IMG/VR virus record: IMGVR_UViG_3300030107_008116
Coordinates: 1-36,231 of that record
Direction: 5' to 3' (one strand)
DNA length: 36,231 nucleotides
Source of the DNA: a virus
Below are positions 12,961 through 20,881 of the stretch, in pieces (positions within the stretch are counted from its first letter, which is position 1; each line of letters begins with the position of its first letter). A program made the translations under genes and the position numbers. Under the pieces are notes generated by a model. That model saw only the letters and a program-made list of their open reading frames with translations, made no database searches and was not told the origin of the DNA.

Positions 12961-13248
12961 TTGAAGTTTGAAAAAATTGGCCAAGATATTGGCAAACTTG
13001 TAGACGAAAAAAATCAAGCATACGGCAACGCTTTTCTAGAATCAGAAAAGATACTTAAAATCCTATACCCCAACGGCGTAAAGACAGAGCAATATCTTGA
13101 CATGTTGGCGATGACACGCATCATCGACAAACTTTTTAGAATAGCAACACATAAGGATGCATTTGGCGAGAGCCCCTTCAAGGACATAGCGGGCTATGGT
13201 ATACTAGGAGTTGCCAATGAAAGGGAAGGCCACCCAGGGAAGGAATAA
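12961..13248 (+). CDS. Nmad1/DUF1599-like protein
   Basis: 95 residues, apparent TTG start at 12961. The sequence follows the family closely: IGKLVDEKNQAYGNAFLESE, then KILKILYPNGVKTEQYLDML and RIIDKLFRIATHKDAFGESP, ending DIAGYGILGV. Nmad1 (nucleotide-modification-associated domain 1) proteins are linked by genome context to modified nucleotides in phages; the biochemical activity is not settled. The conserved polar residues (D/E/K/N/H) are present. It overlaps the next gene by 32 bases. Confidence 0.8.
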   Translation: MKFEKIGQDIGKLVDEKNQAYGNAFLESEKILKILYPNGVKTEQYLDMLAMTRIIDKLFRIATHKDAFGESPFKDIAGYGILGVANEREGHPGKE

Positions 13249-13600
13249 GTATTATTCCATTTCTAAGAAATTAAAGCAAGACAAGAAAATAAATGAAGAG
13301 TTCGAGATACTCTTTAATGCCCTAAGCCTAGAGGAAGTTATAGGTCTAAAACTAGAATTAGCTTCTAAATTTTCATTTAATGGTAAATTGTACGGAGTAC
13401 CGATATGGTATTCCTTATCTAATATCGTAAAGGATGCGGTTCTAAAATACGCCCTATCAGCTACTAAGTCTAAAAAAGAGGCCGCAAGGTTTCTAGGTCT
13501 AAGTGTGTTAACTCTAAGAAAAGAGATAAACAGGTATAAAATAGATGAATATTTTGAAGAAAAGCTCAAAGAAGATAAAACAATAGACTATAATAATTAG
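13217..13600 (+). CDS. Fis-like helix-turn-helix protein
   Basis: 127 residues from ATG 13217, which has GGAG at 6 bases; a TTG at 13211 is the alternative. A Fis-type HTH lies at about residues 85-108 (KKEAARFLGLSVLTLRKEIN). The N-terminal part is basic then acidic (KKLKQDKKINEEFEILFNAL). It resembles phage regulators that bind DNA as dimers. Target unknown; the tmRNA lies downstream. Confidence 0.65.
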   Translation: MKGKATQGRNKYYSISKKLKQDKKINEEFEILFNALSLEEVIGLKLELASKFSFNGKLYGVPIWYSLSNIVKDAVLKYALSATKSKKEAARFLGLSVLTLRKEINRYKIDEYFEEKLKEDKTIDYNN

Positions 13601-13603
13601 GGT

Positions 13604-13678
13604 GTGCAACTCAAGGAGATAGCTATATTATATAAAAACCTCTTCAATGACTCTGATGAAGAGTATGACTTGGTGTGA
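13604..13678 (+). other. Doubtful 24-codon reading frame between HTH gene and tmRNA
   Basis: GTG at 13604 opens a frame MQLKEIAILYKNLFNDSDEE to TGA 13676-13678. No Shine-Dalgarno precedes it. The region also holds a small inverted repeat ACTCT/AGAGT. Listed so the 13600-13745 gap is described; probably not a gene. Confidence 0.2.
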
Positions 13679-13706
13679 GTTAAAAATATTGAAACGAGTC
13701 TAGCTT

Positions 13707-13727
13707 TGTTGCTGTGAAAAAGCAACA
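13707..13727 (+). promoter_or_regulatory. Hairpin just upstream of the tmRNA
   Basis: Perfect 7-bp inverted repeat TGTTGCT/AGCAACA with a 7-base loop, not followed by a T run, ending 18 bases before the tmRNA 5' end. It could be a processing signal in the precursor or an operator. Confidence 0.4.
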
Positions 13728-13745
13728 ATCTCTTCGAGTGTATAC

Positions 13746-14052
13746 GGGGGTGAACTGGTATCGACTAGGTATTGAAAACAGAATGTGCAAGGCTGTGAGA
13801 GTGCGGCACAGTAAAAACACTCAACCTTTTAAGCGCCAACGATAACGTTAGCCTTGACTATGCCCTAGCGGCATAATCACGGGGTGGCAGCAACCCTGTA
13901 ACCCAGAGCTGCAAAAAGAGTTTCCAATTTCTCTAAAGAGTTGGTGGTGCACCCAGCGGGTAAGTTTGTCAGAGTTCATATAACTGACTAACCTTGTGAA
14001 TGACATTTTGTCGGATGTATTTGGGACGCGGGTTCGATTCCCGCCACCTCCA
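13746..14052 (+). ncRNA. ssrA: tmRNA (10Sa RNA), one-piece
   Basis: 307 bases. The ends pair as tRNA-like acceptor GGGGGTG (13746-13752) with CACCTCC (14045-14051) and discriminator A; CCA is not encoded. The T-arm is GCGGG TTCGATT CCCGC. The tag frame starts with a GCC resume codon at 13835 and encodes ANDNVSLDYALAA before TAA (13874-13876), ending in the ALAA degron read by ClpXP-type proteases. The molecule frees stalled ribosomes and tags incomplete proteins. It is an intact phage-encoded copy; tmRNA is known in some large phages, for example cluster C mycobacteriophages. It ends 5 bases from the stop codon of a convergent gene. Confidence 0.95.
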
Positions 14053-14057
14053 TAACT

Positions 14058-14921
14058 TTATTTCGTCCTTCCCTCTTGATTGGGTTGCATTTCTTTTAGC
14101 CGACGGACGATCATGTCCCTCCTGCTACCAAATGCCTTATCAGCCTCTTTAAAGAGTTCTTCAACTTGACCGTAAGTAGCGGACATCCCAATATTACCAA
14201 AAGCAGGTATATAGGAATGGATAACGCCAATAATATCGCCAGAACTATTCAGAACAGCCGATCCAGATGAGCCGGGCGCAATGGGAAAAGAATAGCCGGA
14301 AACTAGCCCCATTTGCATGCCCCTGGTCCGCATCTCGCCTAAGTAGTACCCGTCAAAGGCTGGTACAAATGGGCCTCCTCCAATTCCTCTAGGAAAGCCC
14401 ATATAATATGATTTTTCACCTGTGAACGGGGCTTTAATAGCTATCTTAAGAGCTGGCTGTGGTATTTTGAGCGATACCATGATGCATATATCATAAGCTT
14501 TACTCCACACGAGTGGTATCGCAGGGTGCCCTTTTCCGTTTACATCATAGATTACGTTAAGTTTTAAAAATGCTTTTTCATACTGCTCTTTGTTATAAAA
14601 TGGAAAAACTGTTTGAACTTGTCTCTCGTAAGCGAGCGTACAGACATGAGCAGCAGTTAAAACGAAGGACGTATCTTCATTATGTCTCACAACGGTTCCT
14701 GTCCCACTGGTTGAATAAGAGGTTGAAAATTTTATTGAAGTTGTGGATGTAGTGGACAAGAATGGTTTCGTGGTAATGGTTATAAATGTTTTTGATGATA
14801 TTAGACCAATCGAGTTTCTCTTTTTGTGTATCATCGTACCAGCTTTTTCCGGGGTGGCACAACCCGAACAAGAAAGTAATAGCGGTATAACCAGTGAGCA
14901 AAATATTCTTTTTATTGACAT
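14058..14921 (-). CDS. Trypsin-like serine protease lipoprotein
   Basis: The only gene on the - strand. 287 residues from the ATG at 14921, which has a perfect GGAGG 8 bases upstream; an in-frame ATG at 14963 preceded by GGTGG is a near-repeat of this signal. Signal peptide MSIKRIFCSLVIPLLLSCSGC, with lipidation at C21 or C18. Chymotrypsin-fold triad: His92 in LTAAHVC, Asp144 in AYDICIM, Ser219 in APGSSGSAVL followed by DIIGVIHS. No PDZ domain follows. It should act in the periplasm or at the outer membrane, anchored by lipid. Strand and secretion set it apart from neighbours, as in 'moron' genes that alter the host envelope. Confidence 0.85.
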   Translation of the reverse strand: MSIKRIFCSLVIPLLLSCSGCATPEKAGTMIHKKRNSIGLISSKTFITITTKPFLSTTSTTSIKFSTSYSTSGTGTVVRHNEDTSFVLTAAHVCTLAYERQVQTVFPFYNKEQYEKAFLKLNVIYDVNGKGHPAIPLVWSKAYDICIMVSLKIPQPALKIAIKAPFTGEKSYYMGFPRGIGGGPFVPAFDGYYLGEMRTRGMQMGLVSGYSFPIAPGSSGSAVLNSSGDIIGVIHSYIPAFGNIGMSATYGQVEELFKEADKAFGSRRDMIVRRLKEMQPNQEGRTK

Positions 14922-15027
14922 TAACAAACCTCCGATAAAAATAAATATAAAGCCATCATACAATCCACCGATAAAGATAAGTGAACTATTTATTTTCGAA
15001 CATATAGATTAATGTAGGAAGGATCTT

Positions 15028-16350
15028 ATGGCGAAAAAATTTTATGTACTTGATACTAGTGTGTACTTGACGGATTACCAGGCTGTTTACTCGTACGGCA
15101 ACAATGATGTTGTAATCCCCTTAGTGGTTCTAGAAGAGTTGGACAATTGCAAGAAAAGACTTAATGGAGTGGGAGTCAACGCGCGTAGCATCATTCGCAT
15201 TTTCGATGAATTAAGAGCCAGAGGCAGTTTTCAAAAGGGGATCAGAATACGAAAGGGGCACGGTGTAATTTTCACCAAGGCACCTAACTTGGAATTATTG
15301 CCAAATGGATATACCCCAAGTGTCCCAGACCACCAAATAATTGCTGCTGCTTTAACCGTTCAAGAGGAGTACCCCAACAGAAAAGTAATTGTTGTTTCTA
15401 ATGATATCAACTTGAGGATAAAGTGTGACGCCATAGGAATACAGGCCGAAAACTATAATTCCGAAAAGGTGATAACCAAGAGGGCAGAACTATATGGAGG
15501 GTTTATAAAGCTGTTAGTGGATGACCAAATTATTGACAGGTTCTATAGTGGGGAAAACATATTACTTTCTGATATTAACGAAGAGGGGGTCAATGTTTTT
15601 CCTAATCAATTTGTAATGCTAGTCTCGTCTTCGAACGAAAAAAAGACAGCAATTACAAGGTATATTGACAAATTTGTGCCATTCAAAAAAATACCAGAAC
15701 ATAAAGATGAGGGCTGGGGAATCACCCCCAAGAACAAGGAGCAGAATTTCGCCCTGGATCTCCTGATGGATACAAATGTTCCTATTGTTTCTCTAATAGG
15801 TAAAGCAGGAAGTGGTAAGACCCTATGTGCTATTGCTGCGGGACTGCAACAAGTGATGGGGCCTGAGTCTCATTATCGTAGATTAATAATCTCTAGGCCA
15901 GTCATGCCCATGGGAAAGGATCTTGGGTACCTGCCCGGCACGATGGAGGAGAAAATGGCCCCTTGGCTGGCTCCTGTTCAAGATAACCTAAGGTTTCTCT
16001 TTGGGGATGACAACCTCATGCTGCATGAGTATATGCAAAAGAAAGTTATTGAAATGGAAGCGCTCACCTACATTCGTGGTAGATCCATTCAAAAGGCTTT
16101 TATCGTAATCGATGAATGTCAAAACTTAACCCAGCATGAAATAAAGACAATCCTAACTCGCGTTGGGGAAGGCACTAAAATTGTGTTAACCGGTGACATA
16201 GAGCAAATAGATAATGTTAATATTGATGAGACCTCAAACGGCTTAACGTATGCAATTGAAAAGCTAAAAATCTCAGAACTTACAGGTCATATAACATTTA
16301 TCAAGGGTGAAAGAAGTAAAGTGGCAACTTTGTGCGCTAAAACTCTTTAA
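15028..16350 (+). CDS. PIN-PhoH family ATPase/ribonuclease
   Basis: 440 residues, AGGAAGG before the ATG. N-terminal PIN domain (about 1-150): FYVLDTSVYLTD with the first acidic residue D8, then VPDHQIIAAAL and VVSNDINLRIKCDAIGI. C-terminal PhoH ATPase: Walker A GKAGSGKT at about 258-265, ISRPVMPMGKDLGYLPG, Walker B FIVIDECQNL at about 357-366, and IVLTGDIEQID. This PIN-PhoH (PhoH2) layout is found in many bacteria and is linked to RNA unwinding and cleavage; phoH genes are very frequent in marine phages. Role here: probably RNA turnover during infection. Confidence 0.9.
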   Translation: MAKKFYVLDTSVYLTDYQAVYSYGNNDVVIPLVVLEELDNCKKRLNGVGVNARSIIRIFDELRARGSFQKGIRIRKGHGVIFTKAPNLELLPNGYTPSVPDHQIIAAALTVQEEYPNRKVIVVSNDINLRIKCDAIGIQAENYNSEKVITKRAELYGGFIKLLVDDQIIDRFYSGENILLSDINEEGVNVFPNQFVMLVSSSNEKKTAITRYIDKFVPFKKIPEHKDEGWGITPKNKEQNFALDLLMDTNVPIVSLIGKAGSGKTLCAIAAGLQQVMGPESHYRRLIISRPVMPMGKDLGYLPGTMEEKMAPWLAPVQDNLRFLFGDDNLMLHEYMQKKVIEMEALTYIRGRSIQKAFIVIDECQNLTQHEIKTILTRVGEGTKIVLTGDIEQIDNVNIDETSNGLTYAIEKLKISELTGHITFIKGERSKVATLCAKTL

Positions 16351-16402
16351 ATTACTAAAAAAAAGTCAAAAAATATGCTATTAATATATCATATTATTTA
16401 AT

Positions 16403-17104
16403 ATGAGAAAGTATGTGAAAAAAAGTGCTTCTAATGTCCTTAAGCAAAAAAAGGAATATAGCCTACTATCAGGTAAAATACCTGTTTATTTAATTAATCA
16501 CATATCTCATGAAATAGACTTAAATTCTGTCCTTGGTATAGTAGAGGAGAATGTACCTGCTTCTATTATTTCTTTAGTAGAAGGGATTTACATAGGTAAT
16601 TTTCAAGAATTAACAGACAGAAATATACAAGCAATGTTTAAAGACGGGGTAATTTATCTTTCCACCCTTAAAGAGTTGGATGTTGCTTCTGAAATGTTAA
16701 TGGCAGGCAATATAGTGCATGAATTAGCACATGCTCTGGAAGATAAATATGGTTATTTAATTTATCAAAACAAGGATATAGAACAAGAGTATCAAGCAAA
16801 AAAAGAAAAATTGTTCTTCTCCCTAAGGGCAGATTTATTTAAAAATTTTAGTAGAGATCTATTCTTTAATGAAGACAGAGTTGACGACTTGGACTCTTTC
16901 TTGTTTCACAATGTGGGGTACGACAAACTCTCTTTGTTGGCCGCAGACTTATTTACCTCCCCGTACTCAATTACTAGTATAAGAGAATATTTTGCTAATG
17001 GTGTTGAAGACTACTTACTAGGTGATTATGATACCTTAAAGCATTTGTGCCCTAAGCTCTTTAAGGTAATAAAAAATTTAATAAAAATTGTAGAAAAGGA
17101 GTAG
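16403..17104 (+). CDS. Anthrax-lethal-factor-like zincin
   Basis: 233 residues. Metal site NIVHELAHALED (H-E-x-x-H near residues 109-113) with a distal third ligand in SIREYFANGVEDYLLGD near residue 200. This HExxH plus REYFA arrangement is that of ATLF-like (M34-related) zincins, which occur in phages and toxins. No signal peptide. The start has no Shine-Dalgarno and is preceded by very AT-rich DNA with TATTAT 5 bases before the ATG, so it may be leaderless. The substrate is unknown; cleaving a host cytoplasmic protein is possible. Confidence 0.78.
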   Translation: MRKYVKKSASNVLKQKKEYSLLSGKIPVYLINHISHEIDLNSVLGIVEENVPASIISLVEGIYIGNFQELTDRNIQAMFKDGVIYLSTLKELDVASEMLMAGNIVHELAHALEDKYGYLIYQNKDIEQEYQAKKEKLFFSLRADLFKNFSRDLFFNEDRVDDLDSFLFHNVGYDKLSLLAADLFTSPYSITSIREYFANGVEDYLLGDYDTLKHLCPKLFKVIKNLIKIVEKE

Positions 17105-17107
17105 GGT

Positions 17108-17494
17108 ATGAAAATAACACACACCATAGACAAAAAAGAGGGGCTCGTAAAGGTGGAAGCGTCATTACGACCCAGAATGAAAGAAAAGATCGCCATTAGA
17201 ACTGTGGCGATCGAAAAATACCTAAAGGAGAACAACATAAAGGTATCCCATTGCATCAAAGATGCGTTTGTCCTGAACACGGTCCCCCCTCATTCAGGGG
17301 TTTGGGTTTTCGCTCTTGACAACAAGTCAGAAAAGGTGTTACAACCTATCAAAGTGCAAGAAACAGTTTCTGATAAGCCCAGCGAACAAGTAACTGTTCC
17401 TGAGGAAAACGAAGGTGACCATCTCCCCAAGCCAACAAGGGGTACAAGAATTTCAAGGACACGCAGGAAAACCTCAACCAAGAAAGACGATTAA
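17108..17494 (+). CDS. Conserved hypothetical with basic tail
   Basis: 128 residues. The globular part (about 1-75) contains RTVAIEKYLKENNIKVSHCI and VLNTVPPHSGVWVFALD, a pattern I associate with small phage proteins ending in G-x-W-V-F, without known function. The rest is disordered: an acidic linker (VTVPEENEGDHLPKPTRG) and a basic end (RISRTRRKTSTKKDD). It lies 1 base before the nuclease gene. Confidence 0.6.
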   Translation: MKITHTIDKKEGLVKVEASLRPRMKEKIAIRTVAIEKYLKENNIKVSHCIKDAFVLNTVPPHSGVWVFALDNKSEKVLQPIKVQETVSDKPSEQVTVPEENEGDHLPKPTRGTRISRTRRKTSTKKDD

Positions 17495-17495
17495 A

Positions 17496-18263
17496 GTGCC
17501 TCACGTTTCTTTCAGTGCGATAAAGAATTGGGACTTTTGTCCCTTTTATCACAAATTAACCTATGTGGATGATATTCGCCTTTTTAAGGGCAATGTCCAT
17601 ACTGCCTTTGGAACGGCAGTGCACTTAGGTTGCGAGAAGTTGATTCTCAAGGAAATTGATGATCCTGAAGAGACTTTCCAAAATTCCTTTGCAGAAGAGT
17701 TGCGTGCACTGCCCGATGATCAGGAAATAGATCAATCCCTAGTGGAGCAGATGGGCTCTATCGGTGGTGAGCTATGCAGAATGGCAATTCATGAACTTAA
17801 TTTAAAGTTTCCTGGATTTCACGTAGTATCGGTGGAAGAGGAAATCGTCGAGCCTATCCTAGACGCCCCAGGAGAGTTCGACTTCAAAGGTTACATTGAC
17901 TTAGTGATTAAGACTCCGGACGACAAATATCACATTGTCGACTGGAAGACTTGTTCGTGGGGATGGTCCCCAGAGAAAAAGAACGATAAAATTACAAATT
18001 ACCAATTAGCATACTATAAAAAATTTTTTTGTGACAAGCATGATATAGACCCAAAGAATGTAGAGGTCTTTTTTGGCCTCCTGAAGAGAACAGCTAAGAA
18101 AGATAATGCTGAAATTTTTCGTGTTTCCAGCGGTGAGAGAAAAATAAATAATTCACTTAAAGTTTTAAATCAGGCAGTGTATAATATCCATAAAAAAAGA
18201 CACCCTAAGAATAAGCTTAACTGTAGGAGATGTGAATTTCACAGAACAGAGTGGTGTCCTTAA
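17496..18263 (+). CDS. Cas4/RecB-like PD-(D/E)XK nuclease
   Basis: 255 residues from GTG 17496, the first start after the upstream stop. Motifs in order: VSFSAIKNWDFCPFYHK, AFGTAVHLGCE (conserved His), VVSVEEEI, GYIDLVI (D135), HIVDWKT (D149-x-K151) and TNYQLAYYKKFF. One Cys near the N-terminus plus three at the C-terminus (CRRCEFHRTEWCP) match the 4Fe-4S layout of Cas4/AddB nucleases. Likely a DNA end-processing exonuclease for recombination or replication. Common in marine phages; no CRISPR array is near. Confidence 0.88.
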   Translation: MPHVSFSAIKNWDFCPFYHKLTYVDDIRLFKGNVHTAFGTAVHLGCEKLILKEIDDPEETFQNSFAEELRALPDDQEIDQSLVEQMGSIGGELCRMAIHELNLKFPGFHVVSVEEEIVEPILDAPGEFDFKGYIDLVIKTPDDKYHIVDWKTCSWGWSPEKKNDKITNYQLAYYKKFFCDKHDIDPKNVEVFFGLLKRTAKKDNAEIFRVSSGERKINNSLKVLNQAVYNIHKKRHPKNKLNCRRCEFHRTEWCP

Positions 18264-18271
18264 GGATATAG

Positions 18272-19603
18272 ATGGATCCGGATAAAAAAAAAATTAAAGT
18301 ACTTACAATTTCAGACCACCCCCTTTCACCCTCTGGGGTGGGAACCCAAACAAGATATTTTATTACCGAAATGCTAAAAACTGATAAGTTTCAGTTTATT
18401 AGTCTTGGCGGTGCCATCAAACATGAGAGCTATAAGCCAATTAAGATGGAAGAGTTCGGAGACGACTGGGTCATCTACCCGGTTGATGGATACGGCAATC
18501 AAGATACCGTAAGATCAATTTTAAGAACACATAAGCCAGATATTCTTTGGTTTATGACGGATCCTCGTTTCTGGGGATGGCTTTGGGAAATGGAAAACGA
18601 GATTAGACCCTTGTGTCCCATGGTCTACTATCATGTTTGGGACAATTACCCTTATCCAAAATTCAATAAAGTGTGGTACGAATCCTCAGATGTTGTAGCC
18701 ACAATTTCGAAATTAACTTCTGACATTGTTACCAAAGTAGCGCCAAACGTGAAAGAGAGCTACATTCCTCACACTGTTCAAACAGACTTGTTTAAGCGCT
18801 CTTCCGATGTCAGTCGTAGCTCCTTTAGAAAGCAGCACTTTGACATTGAAGATGATCATTTTCTAGTGTTTTGGAATAACCGAAACGCAAGAAGAAAACA
18901 GTCGGGCACATTAATATTTTGGTTTAAGGATTTCCTAGAGAAACTAGAGAAAAAGCATGGTGCCAAAGCAACATTGTTGATGCACACTGAACCAAATGAT
19001 CCAAATGGTCAAGATCTCCAAGCTATCATAAACGAGCTATCGCTCAAAAACAAGGAGGTTCTTCTTTCGACTCAAAAGATCCCCCCAGATGCCTTATCTC
19101 AAATTTATAGCGCAGCAGATTGCACCATAAACATATCAGACGCTGAAGGTTTTGGCCTGGCAACGTTTGAATCACTGTCTTGCGGCACGCCTATTATCGT
19201 CACTATGACAGGAGGTTTACAGGAGCAAGTAACCCCCATTACAGAGTTGAATCATGAAGCCATGGAAAAGAGGAACGAAGAAAGTGATTCCGTGGTCGAA
19301 TATGAACACGGTTTTGGCCTAGAACCTACTTCCAAAACCTATGTTGGTTCTCAGGGTGTACCTTATATCTATGAAGATCGCTTATCGAAGCAGCAAGTAG
19401 TAGATTCACTCATGAAGATGTATGAATTGGGTCACGAAGGTCGCCGTACCAAGGGTGACAACGGCCGTCAACATATCTTAGATAATTATGGGTTCGAAGG
19501 TTTCGCGTCCAAGTGGGAGGAGCTACTCACAAATGTCTACGAGGAGTATGGCTCTTGGGAAAATAGAAAAGGTTATAAATCTTGGGAGTTAATCACACTA
19601 TGA
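18272..19603 (+). CDS. GT4-type glycosyltransferase
   Basis: 443 residues, GT-B fold. The N-terminal domain has the GT4 glycine loop (SDHPLSPSGVGTQTRYFITE). The C-terminal domain carries E-x7-E (EGFGLATFE at about 291-299) followed by SLSCGTPIIV, the donor-binding helix of retaining GT4 enzymes. An extra segment (NEESDSVVEYEHGFGLEPT) interrupts the last part. First gene of the glycan island, 8 bases after the nuclease gene; its stop overlaps the next ATG (ATGA). Acceptor and sugar unknown. Confidence 0.85.
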   Translation: MDPDKKKIKVLTISDHPLSPSGVGTQTRYFITEMLKTDKFQFISLGGAIKHESYKPIKMEEFGDDWVIYPVDGYGNQDTVRSILRTHKPDILWFMTDPRFWGWLWEMENEIRPLCPMVYYHVWDNYPYPKFNKVWYESSDVVATISKLTSDIVTKVAPNVKESYIPHTVQTDLFKRSSDVSRSSFRKQHFDIEDDHFLVFWNNRNARRKQSGTLIFWFKDFLEKLEKKHGAKATLLMHTEPNDPNGQDLQAIINELSLKNKEVLLSTQKIPPDALSQIYSAADCTINISDAEGFGLATFESLSCGTPIIVTMTGGLQEQVTPITELNHEAMEKRNEESDSVVEYEHGFGLEPTSKTYVGSQGVPYIYEDRLSKQQVVDSLMKMYELGHEGRRTKGDNGRQHILDNYGFEGFASKWEELLTNVYEEYGSWENRKGYKSWELITL

Positions 19604-20868
19604 AGAAAGTTATTGTTCGTGGGCCAGCCTTAAGTCAGAGTGGTTATGGTGAGCACACCAGATTCCTCCTTAGGTCACTCAAGAGTAAGCCAGATCTTTT
19701 TGATATTTACCTTCTTAATGTTCCTTGGGGACAAACAGGCTGGGTCTGGGAAGACTCTGAGGAGCGTAGGTGGATCGATTCTTTATTACAGAAGACAATT
19801 GAATATGGTCAATCTGGGGGGCAATTTGATATTTCCTTGCAAGTCACCATCCCTAATGAATGGGAGAGAATGGCCCCAGTGAACATCGGAATCACGGCTG
19901 GGATTGAGACAACGAAGATAGCCCCTGTTTGGATTGAGAAATCTTTGCAAATGGATAAGATCATTGTGACGTCAGAGCACGCTAAGTATGGCTTTGAAAA
20001 CACAGAGACCCCTGCTTTTGATCAGAGTTCAGGTCGTCAAATCATGGCGAAGGTAAATTGCCCTATTGATGTTGTGGGCTATCCCGTTAAGGAAATTGAA
20101 CCTTCTGAATTGGAACTCGAACTAAAGCATGATTTTAACTTTTTAGCTGTCGGTACGTGGATCCCTAGAAAAAATCTTGAAAACACTATTAAATGGTTTG
20201 TTGAGGAGTTTTACGATCAGAGCGTAGGACTGGTAATCAAGACCTCTTTGGCGAAAAATTGCCTGGTGGATCGCGATTTCACTCGCAAGAGAGTAAAGGA
20301 TCTTTTAAGTGAATACTCAGAACGTAAATGTGATGTTCACCTTTTGCACGGGGACATGAGCGAAGAGGAAATGACAGCCCTCTATCAACACCCAAAGGTT
20401 AAGGCTTTTATTAGCTTATCTCATGGAGAGGGCTTTTGTTTGCCCCTGTTTGAGGCAGCGTATAACGGCTTGCCCATCATTGCATCGCCTTGGTCTGGGT
20501 ATGTTGATTTCTTGTATATGAACACCAAGAGCAAGAAATCCAAAGAAAAGAAGACGGCCATGTTCAGCCCAGTCCAATACGACTTAAAGCCGGTCCAAAA
20601 GGAAGCAATTTGGGAGGGCGTCATTCAATCGGATTCTTTATGGTGTTATCCGAAGGAATGGTCCGCCAAAAAGTGCATGAGGTCACTCTTTAAGGATTAT
20701 GGTTCTCATAAGTCCAAAGCTAAGAAGCTGCAAAAAAATGTAATGGTAGACTTTTCGCCCGATAACCAATACAACAAGATGTGCAACTCTATCATGAAGG
20801 ATCAGGCAGTGGTGGACAAGTCTGAGGTGGATGGTCTCTTCGACTCATTGATGGCGGACAATGAATAG
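19600..20868 (+). CDS. GT4-type glycosyltransferase
   Basis: 422 residues from ATG 19600 in an ATGA overlap with GGGAG upstream. Glycine loop VRGPALSQSGYGEHTRFLLR at the N-terminus. GT-B C-domain with FLAVGTWIPRKNLENTIKWF, then SHGEGFCLPLFEAAYNGLPI (E-x7-E) and ASPWSGYVDF. Clearly paralogous in layout to the preceding gene and translationally coupled to it, so the two may add successive sugars. Confidence 0.85.
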   Translation: MKKVIVRGPALSQSGYGEHTRFLLRSLKSKPDLFDIYLLNVPWGQTGWVWEDSEERRWIDSLLQKTIEYGQSGGQFDISLQVTIPNEWERMAPVNIGITAGIETTKIAPVWIEKSLQMDKIIVTSEHAKYGFENTETPAFDQSSGRQIMAKVNCPIDVVGYPVKEIEPSELELELKHDFNFLAVGTWIPRKNLENTIKWFVEEFYDQSVGLVIKTSLAKNCLVDRDFTRKRVKDLLSEYSERKCDVHLLHGDMSEEEMTALYQHPKVKAFISLSHGEGFCLPLFEAAYNGLPIIASPWSGYVDFLYMNTKSKKSKEKKTAMFSPVQYDLKPVQKEAIWEGVIQSDSLWCYPKEWSAKKCMRSLFKDYGSHKSKAKKLQKNVMVDFSPDNQYNKMCNSIMKDQAVVDKSEVDGLFDSLMADNE

Positions 20869-20881
20869 AAACTGAAGGAAG

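Noticed and set aside
13600-13745. Attachment site next to the tmRNA
   Set aside because: tmRNA genes are common integration sites, but no integrase and no repeat of the tmRNA 3' end was found, and the tmRNA lies in phage-type genes on both sides.
17496-18263. Cas4 as part of a CRISPR-Cas adaptation module
   Set aside because: No Cas1/Cas2 genes or repeat array in the window; the Cas4-like nuclease fits a phage recombination nuclease.
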